A stretch of 30,886 bases of DNA from DAOUMU01 sp034409055 (lineage in GTDB: Bacteria; Chloroflexota; Anaerolineae; 4572-78; J111). Both the position numbers and the translations under genes were made by a program. The notes under the pieces are model-generated. The model saw only the letters and a program-made list of their open reading frames with translations. It was not told where the DNA came from and did no database searches. The DNA lies in contig DAOUMU010000152.1 in NCBI GenBank assembly GCA_034409055.1, positions 1 through 30,886 of the forward strand. Reading direction: 5' to 3'. Below are positions 1 through 7,680 of this stretch, piece after piece; position 1 is the first letter of the stretch; the number at the start of each line of letters is the position of its first letter.

Positions 1-190
1 TGTCAATGCTGTATGCGTCTACCTCTATTCCTTGTGTTTGCATCGGTGCTAATGTGCCCTGCAAACGTTCAAAAACAGATTGCGTAGTTGAGGTATAAGC
101 CAGTAGCGTGCAGACAGGGCGATAGTGGCGTATGGGTAACAAATTGGGTAAAGGTTGTCCCCCTACAAGGGCTATCATTTTGGTAGGCAT
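1..190 (-). CDS. CARF-domain effector of the Card1/DUF1887 kind (N-terminal part only)
   Basis: Only the first 63 codons are inside the window; the gene runs off the left edge. The start is ATG at 190, preceded by AAGGAG about 5 bases upstream, and lies 21 bases after the cmr6 stop. The protein opens with a beta strand and the loop LVGGQPLPNLLPI, which I recognise as the start of the CARF Rossmann domain in DUF1887/Card1-like proteins. Such proteins bind cyclic oligoadenylate made by Cas10 and activate a C-terminal nuclease. The nuclease part is not visible here, so the catalytic class (PD-D/ExK or other) is unknown. Its place as the last visible gene of the cmr operon fits a dedicated type III ancillary effector. 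Confidence 0.72.
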   Translation of the reverse strand, partial: MPTKMIALVGGQPLPNLLPIRHYRPVCTLLAYTSTTQSVFERLQGTLAPMQTQGIEVDAYSID

Positions 191-211
191 AGTATCTCCT
201 TATTTCAAAGG

Positions 212-1402
212 TTATAATCTCCTCACTTCCACCACTTTGCCGTTTAGGAGGGCAAATTTGACTCTGGCTTTCTTACCAGGGGTGTTGCCTTTAATAACCG
301 ATACTGGAAAGGTATAAGTTTGGCTGGTTTTGGCATCCTCAACTATGCCACGCTGGGTGCGGCTAGGATCTATTTTGCGGATGATGCCGGTATGCCAAAC
401 AGGTTTGGCTTTAGGTTGAGGTGGGGTCGCCGATTCTTTGGTTTCATCCGGCTTTGATTTAGCAGCAGATTTTTGTTCTGGCAGAAAATAACCATATCCG
501 GCACTGGTTTTAGCCCCTCCTCCTAACTCGGTCAGGCCAACCTTTAGCCAATCTTCGGCTAATTTATGTAAGATTGAGTCAATTTTTGCTTTCCGCCATC
601 CCACCGCAAAGCAAAATTCGGTATTGGGTGCAACGGTAAGAAAGTAAACCGGAATCGGTGTATCCGAGTCGGCAGGTGGCTCTCTATCAGGATGCTGGTA
701 ATATTTAGAATAGTGGGGGTTCATAATATCCAATTCTAGAGCGGGTAATGCTACGGGAATAGCATCAAAGAATACAGCTAGCCCAGCCTGATTTTGGGTA
801 CCAAAAAGCTGCTGCCACTGCCAAGGTAATTCACCAGCAGCGGCCAACCCCTGCTGACATATGGGCGCATCCTGGGGTAACTTCTCATTTTTTAGCAGTT
901 TTTCCAGAGCTTCCTGCTGCGCCTTTTTTTCAGTGGTATCTTCAGCCAGTAATACATCCTCCAGTTCTTTCCACAGTTCCGGTGGCATACCCAACTTAGG
1001 GGCAATTTGATAAAAACCCCAACTGCGGGCCAGACCTTTTAAGCCGCTACCGGGGATGATGGGGAAGCCGTAGCGATGAAAGGTAAAGCCAACCTCCATC
1101 GGCCCGCCCCGGCCCAAACCGGTGATAAATCGCCAGTCTGTTTTGAGTGAAAAAGGTTGAGCATAAGCAGCTTTGACGGTCTGTTCCCAACGACTTTGCC
1201 AGGCAGACAAAAGGTTTTTATCAGTCTTGTGATTAGCAAAGTTAGCCACTGTTTGCAAAGCTTTCTTTTTGGCCTCTTTATCGTGGGTTAGCTTACTTAA
1301 ATCCGGTAGAAAGCGGTCAAAAATCAGCCCGGCATTCTGGGGATATTGATCTTTATGTTTTTTATAGGCCGTTTGGCTGCGCTGTGGCAAGGGATAATTC
1401 AT
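212..1402 (-). CDS. cmr6: Type III-B RAMP protein Cmr6 with a C-terminal beta-barrel-like extension
   Basis: This is a Cas7-type RAMP subunit of the Cmr effector complex, which caps the Cmr4 backbone on the target RNA. The core shows the Cmr6 pattern: RFITGLGRGGPMEVGFTFHRYG, split as a Gly-rich strand-loop, followed by the PGSGLKGLARSW motif (about residues 91-130), and GGGAKTSAGYG near residue 300. The ATG at 1402 overlaps the cmr5 stop as ATGA and has GGAGG just upstream. At 396 residues the protein is long for the family. After a charged linker (about 310-332) the last 64 residues form a separate module, GIIRKIDPSRTQRGIVED followed by a strand-rich stretch ending in VVEVRRL. That layout resembles a cold-shock/OB-type nucleic-acid-binding barrel. 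The RAMP call is firm; the function of the extension is inference. Confidence 0.93.
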   Translation of the reverse strand: MNYPLPQRSQTAYKKHKDQYPQNAGLIFDRFLPDLSKLTHDKEAKKKALQTVANFANHKTDKNLLSAWQSRWEQTVKAAYAQPFSLKTDWRFITGLGRGGPMEVGFTFHRYGFPIIPGSGLKGLARSWGFYQIAPKLGMPPELWKELEDVLLAEDTTEKKAQQEALEKLLKNEKLPQDAPICQQGLAAAGELPWQWQQLFGTQNQAGLAVFFDAIPVALPALELDIMNPHYSKYYQHPDREPPADSDTPIPVYFLTVAPNTEFCFAVGWRKAKIDSILHKLAEDWLKVGLTELGGGAKTSAGYGYFLPEQKSAAKSKPDETKESATPPQPKAKPVWHTGIIRKIDPSRTQRGIVEDAKTSQTYTFPVSVIKGNTPGKKARVKFALLNGKVVEVRRL

Positions 1403-1755
1403 TTATCTTCCTCCTGCGCCTGAGCAAAGCGTTTAAGCCAAACTAAATAGGCAATCGCTTCGTTAGTAGCATGGCGGTATTCCTGGCTGGAAGCATCCTT
1501 TATAATCCATTCCATCAAATCCTGGTTGGGGATTTTTAGCTGTTTTATGACCCAGCCGGATACGTGTTTGTAGATGTCCCAATGTTTTTTCGCTCGCCAG
1601 AAAGCCAGAGCTTGCCCCAGACCATTAGTTTGAATGCAGGTAGGCGCATCTCTGGCGACCGTAACATAATCTTTTTTGCTGTTTGTTGGGACAGACTTGA
1701 TGGCGTCCCACGCGGCCGCGGCCCGTTGTTGTTCTAAAGATTGCTGACGACTCAT
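1399..1755 (-). CDS. cmr5: Type III-B small subunit Cmr5
   Basis: A 118-residue, mostly alpha-helical protein of typical Cmr5 length. It opens with the family pattern LEQQRAAAAWDAI near the N terminus. Cmr5 is the small (Cas11-type) subunit that forms the second, inner filament of the Cmr complex and helps hold the target RNA. The start codon overlaps the cmr4 stop in an ATGA junction, with GGAGGTG a few bases upstream. The stop overlaps the cmr6 start in the same way, so the three genes are translationally coupled. No catalytic role is expected. Confidence 0.92.
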   Translation of the reverse strand: MSRQQSLEQQRAAAAWDAIKSVPTNSKKDYVTVARDAPTCIQTNGLGQALAFWRAKKHWDIYKHVSGWVIKQLKIPNQDLMEWIIKDASSQEYRHATNEAIAYLVWLKRFAQAQEEDK

Positions 1756-2666
1756 TGCGCACCTCCGTACAGTTGTAAGGCTACCATCCCTTGGCCGGTG
1801 GTTTCATCACCCCCTAGTTGGGTGCGGAGCAGGTCTAACTCCTGAAGTTTCTGCAAAATTTCACTTTCCGACAACTTGGGTCCGTTTTGGCTGCGAGAAG
1901 GGGTTGCCATCAAAGGTGCGTAAAGCAGAGTATCAACCGGTAAACTCTCCACCGTCCACAACGCGCCGCCCTCCACAGTTTTAGTTTCTTGGTTTATTTT
2001 GATGTGGGTCTGCACTTCGGTGGCAAATTGAGTAAAATCACGAAAAGCATTATCAGGCAAAATACACAATTTCTGGCGCAGTTGTTCTTTCCAGTAGTCG
2101 TAGTTCAGGGCTGGTAAGGCATTATTAGCCAGCCAGGTAGCTATGGATTCAACCACCTCATTTGGCTTTGGGTTAAAGCTGAACTCTTCCAACACCACCT
2201 GACTGCCAGCTTTGAGGGTATCGCCAGCAGTCCAGATGTCGCCATCGGGCGGGCCTTCGGTGGGAATATTCCAATCCAAAGGAGCTCTGGCCCATTCCAT
2301 ATCTCGTTTGAAACGCTGGAGTACGGGAAGGCTGGTAGTCCAGGCAAAGACCCCGGCCAATGATCGCACCGGAAACAACAACAGCCGGGCATCGCCGACC
2401 GAGAGCGCACCGGCGTGGCTGCCTTCCTGGCCGTTTTCAGCCTGACCAAAGATTGCCAAAAATTCCGGGGCATCCTCTTTGTTTTGGTATTTCTTTTCCA
2501 GAAACGCAGCCCGCAGGTTTCCTTTAAGGCTGCTGGCCTGAATCATTGGGTAATTGGTCAGCCGTTCTCGCTGAATGGGGAGGTCAACCGTCCCCAGACC
2601 ACGACCACTACCCACGTGCAAGGGCGTTTCGGTGTAAATAAAAAGTATGGTTGATGCTTTAAACAT
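1752..2666 (-). CDS. cmr4: Type III-B backbone RNase Cmr4
   Basis: This is the Cas7-type backbone subunit, which multimerises along the crRNA and cuts the bound target RNA at 6-nt steps. The N terminus has the RAMP strand followed by TPLHVGSGRGLGTVDLPIQR, a close match to the Cmr4 family. The Asp at residue 28 aligns by eye with the catalytic Asp26 of Pyrococcus Cmr4, so RNase activity looks intact. SSLKGNLRAAF (about residues 45-55) is the usual RAMP helix motif. The C terminus carries the glycine-rich GGDETTGQGMV stretch. The start has GGAGG 6 bases upstream and lies 21 bases after the cmr3 stop. At 304 residues its length is normal. Confidence 0.95.
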   Translation of the reverse strand: MFKASTILFIYTETPLHVGSGRGLGTVDLPIQRERLTNYPMIQASSLKGNLRAAFLEKKYQNKEDAPEFLAIFGQAENGQEGSHAGALSVGDARLLLFPVRSLAGVFAWTTSLPVLQRFKRDMEWARAPLDWNIPTEGPPDGDIWTAGDTLKAGSQVVLEEFSFNPKPNEVVESIATWLANNALPALNYDYWKEQLRQKLCILPDNAFRDFTQFATEVQTHIKINQETKTVEGGALWTVESLPVDTLLYAPLMATPSRSQNGPKLSESEILQKLQELDLLRTQLGGDETTGQGMVALQLYGGAQ

Positions 2667-2687
2667 AATATCCTCCGTTTAAGTTGT

Positions 2688-3773
2688 TTATGGTAACGTC
2701 CAACTGTGGCTGATGACCTGACCAAAACCAAGCTGGCCAATATCGCCTCCACCGGGCGCGGGGTCACAGAGCCAGTTTTGGATTAAACGGACCGAGCCAT
2801 CTTTGGCTTTGAAGTAATAAATACTACCGGCGGGCACGTAGCGATAGGCCGGTTTGTGGTCGCTTTTAGCCCAATCGTAGCCACCCAGGCTCAAATAGCG
2901 ACCAACGGCAGCGGCTTGCAGCGTAACCGGGCCGGTGAAATACTTGCTCCAGTTGCCACCTTTTGGCTGCCAGCCGCCGTCAAAATAGGTGGGAGTGGCA
3001 AAGTAAAGTTTGAAATATTCCGGTAAATCAAGGTTGGGATGGGCAAACGGATGAGACGATTTATTCAGTTGGGTGAAATAGCCACCGCGCCCTTCGCCGC
3101 CCATCCGCAGCAGACCAAGCTCACTGTTCCATTCTCCCAGCCCAACCACATCTAGCCATAGGCCAACCCCCTGGCAGGGGCGAATGTATTCCACCTCGTA
3201 CAAATGTCCTTCGGTAGTAGCCCGGCGGTCATCATCCCGTTGAATGCCAAAGCGAGTTTCTTTTTGAAACAGGTCACCGCTTTTGACTCCACTGACCTCT
3301 TCTCTGGCTAGATACTTTTTGAGATTGTCTTCAGTGAGCCAGAGATCTTTCTCCCCTTTTTGGGGTTCATCCTCATCCCACAGCAGCATGGGTGTTGGCG
3401 CGTTAGTGTGTACGAATTTTTCCCCTGGATAGCACGGGGTTAAAGCTTTTATTGTATGCGTCTCTTTATTAACAGTGACAGCATCTACCGGGGCCGGGTA
3501 GTAACGTTCATAACATTCACTAGCCTTCTTCATAACTATTGGTCCACGTAAGTGCAGATCTTTAAAATTGGTGGCTGTACCGACTTTTTCCGCTATGACT
3601 TGCTGGTCGGTCAGTTCAACGCCTTGTTCAACTAGATGATGGGAGCGGATAACCCCCTGCACCACGCTGGGAAAGGGTGGAAACATACTGGCAGCGTGAT
3701 GATCATCTCCAGCGTTAAAGCTGCGACCCGATCTAAAGAGCCATACATCCACAGGTTCAATGAAAAGCTGCAT
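2688..3773 (-). CDS. cmr3: Type III-B RAMP protein Cmr3
   Basis: A Cas5-type subunit that pairs with Cas10 (Cmr2) and grips the 5' repeat-derived tag of the crRNA. Recognisable features are the N-terminal strand VDVWLFRSGRSFNAG followed by the FPPFPSVVQGVIRS helix (residues about 30-44). RMGGEGRGGYF (about 223-233) is the internal glycine-rich loop and the LGFGQV stretch comes near the end. The ATG shares one base with the cas10 stop (TGATG) and has GAGGAGG just upstream. At 361 residues the length is typical. Confidence 0.93.
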   Translation of the reverse strand: MQLFIEPVDVWLFRSGRSFNAGDDHHAASMFPPFPSVVQGVIRSHHLVEQGVELTDQQVIAEKVGTATNFKDLHLRGPIVMKKASECYERYYPAPVDAVTVNKETHTIKALTPCYPGEKFVHTNAPTPMLLWDEDEPQKGEKDLWLTEDNLKKYLAREEVSGVKSGDLFQKETRFGIQRDDDRRATTEGHLYEVEYIRPCQGVGLWLDVVGLGEWNSELGLLRMGGEGRGGYFTQLNKSSHPFAHPNLDLPEYFKLYFATPTYFDGGWQPKGGNWSKYFTGPVTLQAAAVGRYLSLGGYDWAKSDHKPAYRYVPAGSIYYFKAKDGSVRLIQNWLCDPAPGGGDIGQLGFGQVISHSWTLP

Positions 3774-5536
3774 CAGTCACCTCCTCTCCGAGCCACAAAA
3801 TGGGCCAACAGCAGCCAGCGGGACATTTCTGCAAAGCCCGACTTGATTTCTTCGCCATTGACCGTTTTAGATGGAATATAGGAATCCAGGGCTGCGGCCG
3901 ATTGGATAAGTTCAGCTTCAATTTTATCGATTGTTTCGATCTGTTCATCTGTTAATTTTTTAGCCTGGTGCCGCTTGATTAAGCGATGTAAAACGGCTTG
4001 ATGTGCATCTTTGTCTTTCAAGGCAGTTACAATTCTGGCTTCGGCAGCCAGGTTGTGGGCTAGGCGAGATGATAGTGGACCTGAACCATTTTGCTGCTGG
4101 AAATAGTCAACCAACGTATCCCATTGCTTTGGAATGTCTTGCCATTTACTACAAACTTCCAAGGTTTCGCCATTACGCTTAAGCACCCGGATAACAATGG
4201 TGGCTTTATCCTTAATCTTTTTGGCTGTTTGCTCGGTCTCGCGCACAGCTTGCAGAGCAGCGTGTAAAGGATAGAGGTGATGGGCCAGCACAATCCCGGC
4301 TGAAACAGTACCGCCTGTTTTTTGATAAAACTTATCTTGCAGCACCCGTCCAATGTTGAACACGGTTGAAATAGGGGCCAGAGAAAATACATCGTCGCCA
4401 CCGATGTAGATAGATTGGCCCAGATTACCCTTAACTACTTCTTTAGCTTCTACTGCAAAACTACTCAACGATTTGCTAAAGGCTCTGTGCTGCTCCTCAC
4501 CCTCTCTGGCTGCATTACTGGCCTTTTCACCCATACCGTCACCGTCCAGCAGCAGCAGGGCATAGTAGGGTGTGGGTGACCAGCCAACAGCTTTATGCAA
4601 ATCTTGCAGAGTATCTTTTGCTTTATCCAACTTCTGATCGTCTGGATTCTTGAGGTGGTAACTATCTGCCAACCGATTGGGGGTGAGCGTTTCCAGAAAG
4701 AAGAGGTCGCCATCGTAGGGCCAGTCCTTTTCATCAGAGGGAACTTGATGCAGCTTCAATTGTTCTACAACCTGACGATATTTTGTTAATACCTCTGGAT
4801 GTTCTTCGGCCTTTTCTAAAAAATCAGCCGCAGCGATGCTGCTAACCGAAAGAAACATTTGATACTCTTTTTCCGGCAGGCCAAAGCGTTTGACCGCACC
4901 GATGGCATCCAGCCGTTCCTTACCCTCGGGGCGCAGTTTGGATGGAGTGACACCTTGATTGTCTGCTATAGCGGCCCAGTATTCTTTGGCATCCATCTGT
5001 TGCAGCCTGAGTGCGCTGCGCTGGCCGCTGAGGGTATCTTTCATGCCCGGCTCAGCGGATTGATTGAAACAGCGAGTTCGCTTGGCCGCATCCAACGTCC
5101 GGCTGGCTTGGTCATAAGCATCCCCATAGCTCCCTTTGCAGGGCGCAAAGGCCCAGTAACATTCCCAATAATTGATGGTTTGTCGCTGCCAGATGTTTAA
5201 CCAAGTAGCATCTGGTCCAGGTTGTAGGTAGGCCAATTTACTATCTCGTGCTGTTGTCACGTAATCCTGCCACTGTTTAAACAATGCTTGTTCCGCCTGT
5301 CGAGCCAGTTCAGCAGCCTGGTCTTGTGGCACTCTGGCAACTAGCCGATTGGGGACATCGCAACCCAAATCTTCTTGGTCGGGATAAATTAGATACTCTT
5401 TGCCAATGGCTATGGCAGCAGCAGTGGCCAAATGCACCAGTATTTTGCTGCCAGCGTATAAATCTTCAGCACGGCGGGATTCGGCAATAAAGGGTTGCAC
5501 TGGGCTAAAGGTAAAAATAAGAATTGCGTCAGTCAT
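3773..5536 (-). CDS. cmr2: Cas10/Cmr2 cyclase subunit lacking the HD nuclease domain
   Basis: The large subunit of the type III-B complex. The protein begins directly at the first palm-domain strand (ILIFTFSPVQPFIAESRRAED), which in long Cmr2 proteins follows the HD domain. At 587 residues it is well short of the roughly 850-1000 of HD-containing Cmr2, and no HD motif is visible. The first palm carries LLLLDGDGMGEKASN and the second the catalytic QSIYIGGDDVF, with GGDD at about residues 379-382. Synthesis of cyclic oligoadenylates from ATP should therefore be retained while Cas10 DNase activity is absent. The ATG at 5536 overlaps the cmr1 stop (ATGA) with AGGGGTGG upstream; an in-frame GTG three codons earlier is less likely. 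The usual four-cysteine zinc site is not obvious, with only scattered Cys around residues 130-165. Confidence 0.94.
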   Translation of the reverse strand: MTDAILIFTFSPVQPFIAESRRAEDLYAGSKILVHLATAAAIAIGKEYLIYPDQEDLGCDVPNRLVARVPQDQAAELARQAEQALFKQWQDYVTTARDSKLAYLQPGPDATWLNIWQRQTINYWECYWAFAPCKGSYGDAYDQASRTLDAAKRTRCFNQSAEPGMKDTLSGQRSALRLQQMDAKEYWAAIADNQGVTPSKLRPEGKERLDAIGAVKRFGLPEKEYQMFLSVSSIAAADFLEKAEEHPEVLTKYRQVVEQLKLHQVPSDEKDWPYDGDLFFLETLTPNRLADSYHLKNPDDQKLDKAKDTLQDLHKAVGWSPTPYYALLLLDGDGMGEKASNAAREGEEQHRAFSKSLSSFAVEAKEVVKGNLGQSIYIGGDDVFSLAPISTVFNIGRVLQDKFYQKTGGTVSAGIVLAHHLYPLHAALQAVRETEQTAKKIKDKATIVIRVLKRNGETLEVCSKWQDIPKQWDTLVDYFQQQNGSGPLSSRLAHNLAAEARIVTALKDKDAHQAVLHRLIKRHQAKKLTDEQIETIDKIEAELIQSAAALDSYIPSKTVNGEEIKSGFAEMSRWLLLAHFVARRGGD

Positions 5537-6447
5537 AGATTCCACCCCTTTACCTGTAAATCTTTGCCAGGAAATGTTTGATGTAACCAGTCTTTCACAA
5601 ATTTATAATCAGCCCCATTGAATTGTGATGCTAACACGGTACAAAGTAAACCGTATCTCTTTTCTGTTTGAATCGGACGTACCCAAAGAGGAGAAGCCTG
5701 TCTGGGTGATATTCGCCCCAACGCATCCCACTTTCTCACCTGTTTCATAAAATGGATAACCACATCCATTGCAGTATTTTGCTGCAAATCACATAATCGT
5801 ATCAAGCCCATTTTTGTGGCGCAGGGGTAACTGGTCGGTTCTACAATCAAATTATTGGTTGGGATATTTTGTGCCTGTACAAATTGTCGTGCTGCTTCTA
5901 TAGCAGACTGCACTACAAAAATAATGTGAGCCTCCCAGTCAGATAAAGTGGTTGGAAAGCTGTTTACATTGCTACTCGACTCAACTATCCGAAGTGTGCC
6001 GTACCCTCGGCGAGAACGCAGCCCCACTCCACCAAAGGTTAACATTACTGGTAATATAGTACGGGCGACATTCCAAACTTCTAGGTCAGGATAGCCGGTT
6101 TGTTGTAAAGTTAGATAAATTTGTTCCCCAGTTTCAAATGCGAACCTACGACCTTTCTTATTATGGGGTAGGATAAACTTTTCCACCGATTTTAATGGTT
6201 TACGATTTTTTGTATGAAGTCGAAGAGCAATTTTTGAGCTTTTGTCCGGGCTGCCAAAAACATCACTTTCTAACGTATGCAAATTCTTGTAATCACTATC
6301 ACCTATTATCCCACCGACCAGCGCCCGAAACCAATACCGCATCAGCCCCCGGAAAGGTGGTGGTCTTAACTCTGGCTGCCCTTTGGGATTGGCCCCGCCC
6401 AAAAACAACGGGGTGACCGTTTCCAACGTAACCACCAATTTCTGCAT
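5533..6447 (-). CDS. cmr1: Type III-B RAMP protein Cmr1
   Basis: A RAMP subunit at the crRNA 3' end of the Cmr complex and the first gene of the cmr operon. The N terminus TLETVTPLFLGGANPKGQ and the following PPFRGLMRYWFRALVGG (about residues 30-46) are hallmark Cmr1 motifs. FGGVGLRSRRGYGTL (near residues 142-156) is the glycine-rich loop. I chose ATG 6447 because AAAGGAG lies 9 bases upstream; an upstream in-frame ATG at 6465 would place that ribosome-binding site inside the gene. At 304 residues it is somewhat short but complete. The 176 bases upstream hold an inverted repeat and probably the operon promoter. Confidence 0.92.
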   Translation of the reverse strand: MQKLVVTLETVTPLFLGGANPKGQPELRPPPFRGLMRYWFRALVGGIIGDSDYKNLHTLESDVFGSPDKSSKIALRLHTKNRKPLKSVEKFILPHNKKGRRFAFETGEQIYLTLQQTGYPDLEVWNVARTILPVMLTFGGVGLRSRRGYGTLRIVESSSNVNSFPTTLSDWEAHIIFVVQSAIEAARQFVQAQNIPTNNLIVEPTSYPCATKMGLIRLCDLQQNTAMDVVIHFMKQVRKWDALGRISPRQASPLWVRPIQTEKRYGLLCTVLASQFNGADYKFVKDWLHQTFPGKDLQVKGWNL

Positions 6448-6487
6448 CAAACACGCTCCTTTCATTACTAACTAGTTTATGCTATTT

Positions 6488-6550
6488 TTTCCTACGCACA
6501 TACCCCTTTTTCGGTGATTTTTTTCCCCTCTTCCGGGGGTGTGTAGGAAA
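6488..6550. promoter_or_regulatory. Inverted repeat ahead of the cmr operon, candidate operator
   Basis: The left arm is TTTCCTACGCACATACCCC (6488-6506) and the right arm GGGGGTGTGTAGGAAA (6535-6550). Read on one strand, both arms give TTTCCTAC, one variable base, CAC, then a C-rich run, so this is a dyad with a spacer of about 28 bases. It sits about 40 bases upstream of cmr1, between cmr1 and the CARF-LuxR gene. The position and symmetry suit a dimeric regulator such as the adjacent LuxR-type protein; that pairing is inference. No T-run follows, so an intrinsic terminator is less likely. Confidence 0.4.
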
Positions 6551-6623
6551 GTGAGTAGTGTTATACTTGTACCAACCTAAATTTTCAGAAGCAAAAGAAA
6601 TAACCAAAGGCAAGTTCCTTGGT

Positions 6624-7490
6624 CTACCCTTCAAAATAAGAGCTAAACAGAATGGGTAATTGGAAATAGTTGACGATTTTTTGGTCGGGCCAGGCGTTAC
6701 GACACAAACTTAGAATTTTCTTTTTGTAATCATTCACTGTGCTCGGCTGAATAATCATCTGGTCGGCCACCTCTGTCAGCGTAAGACCGGCGGCAAAAAA
6801 TTGTAAAGCTTCCTGTTCGCGGTCGGTTAGTTGAGAAATAACCTCTTCACACCGGGCCTGGTGTTGCCGGTCAAGATACTGAATGGGATGGGTTACGTTA
6901 TGTGATGGGGAATGGTGAACGATTTCCTGTAACAGCGAAAAGCGATTGCCGAGGGGGATGAGAGGCACCTGGATTAAATGAACCCCGTCTTCGGGGTGAG
7001 CGTGCATAATGATCCCACCTTCGGCTCGTTTTTGCATAGCGGCGGGGGTATACACGTGCCATAGCTTGTCCCGGTAGTCAAAATAAAAAAGGGCGACGGT
7101 CATCAACAACAAAGCAATCATCCGCCGCCCCCCACTCACACAAACGTGGAGATGATGGCGCTCATTTTTGAGGCCCACAATCAAATCTTGCAGCATGTCG
7201 CGAGTAATCTCGGCGTCTGTTTCACTTTGAATATCAGGCAACCGATTCCCGCCATCCTGAATAGCTATAGCCCGTAGCCGGCAAGGCCGGTTGGCATAGT
7301 GATCATCGGCAAATTCGGTAGAGAGTTTAGCCATAGCCCGGTTAACCCGCTCTCCCTGTTTGGCCAGGTACAGCACAATCACTTCCCGAATGTTTTCGCC
7401 CCGGGCCAGCAAGACATCCAGGGCAAAAGTGATAATCTGAGGCTGCCCGCCCAGGGGAGCAATCAATACACTGGTTTGTTCTCGTGGCAT
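6624..7490 (-). CDS. CARF-like (Csx14/NE0113-type) protein fused to a LuxR helix-turn-helix
   Basis: A 288-residue, two-part protein. The N-terminal part (1-190) has IAPLGGQPQIITFALDVLLARG, the opening of the CRISPR-associated NE0113/Csx14 family, and VCVSGGRRMIALLLM (about 115-130), the second ligand-site motif expected in a CARF-like fold. The C-terminal part (about 222-275) is a LuxR/GerE helix-turn-helix: LTDREQEALQFFAAGLTLTEVAD, then STVNDYKKKIL. It should bind a cyclic oligoadenylate and DNA, acting as a regulator, possibly also as a ring nuclease. I chose ATG 7490 because GAGGAG lies about 10 bases upstream; an ORF extension of 13 codons lacks this. It is co-directional with the cmr operon and divergent from the Csx3-like gene. 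The domain calls are by motif recognition. Confidence 0.82.
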   Translation of the reverse strand: MPREQTSVLIAPLGGQPQIITFALDVLLARGENIREVIVLYLAKQGERVNRAMAKLSTEFADDHYANRPCRLRAIAIQDGGNRLPDIQSETDAEITRDMLQDLIVGLKNERHHLHVCVSGGRRMIALLLMTVALFYFDYRDKLWHVYTPAAMQKRAEGGIIMHAHPEDGVHLIQVPLIPLGNRFSLLQEIVHHSPSHNVTHPIQYLDRQHQARCEEVISQLTDREQEALQFFAAGLTLTEVADQMIIQPSTVNDYKKKILSLCRNAWPDQKIVNYFQLPILFSSYFEG

Positions 7491-7520
7491 AAATTCAATT
7501 CTCCTCTGTAAATAGACCTT

Positions 7521-7546
7521 GTAGGACAAACTTAAGTTTGCCCTAC
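7521..7546. repeat. Short palindromic intergenic repeat
   Basis: GTAGGACAAACTTAAGTTTG followed by CCCTAC folds into an 11-bp stem with a 4-base loop and one mismatch. The GTAGGGCAA-type arms recur in the hairpin at 12.5 kb, which suggests a dispersed palindromic repeat family. It lies in the divergent space between the CARF-LuxR and Csx3-like genes and could also influence either promoter. Confidence 0.55.
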
Positions 7547-7614
7547 GGTACGAATATTTTCATCATTGGTAGTGTGTCAACACTCGTGATAACTCCCTTG
7601 AAAATATTTTTTGA

Positions 7615-7641
7615 GTAGGCGAAGGCAATGTCTTCGCCTAC
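7615..7641. repeat. Perfect 10-bp hairpin upstream of the Csx3-like gene
   Basis: GTAGGCGAAG, a 7-base loop (GCAATGT), then CTTCGCCTAC. The arms are perfectly complementary. It ends about 40 bases before the start codon at 7681. It is probably another member of the palindromic repeat class seen in this window; a regulatory role in the leader is possible but unproven. Confidence 0.55.
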
Positions 7642-7680
7642 CCGGTGGATTTAACTCTTTAACTTCAGGAGGTAATACTG

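Noticed and set aside
6466..6623. Possible degenerate CRISPR repeat pair at the TTTCCTAC dyad
   Set aside because: The arms are inverted rather than direct, and there is no regular repeat-spacer spacing.
7561..7600. AATATTTTC / GAAAATATT inverted repeat between the two hairpins at 7.5-7.6 kb
   Set aside because: It is short and AT-rich; it could be part of divergent promoters, but nothing else supports a specific site.
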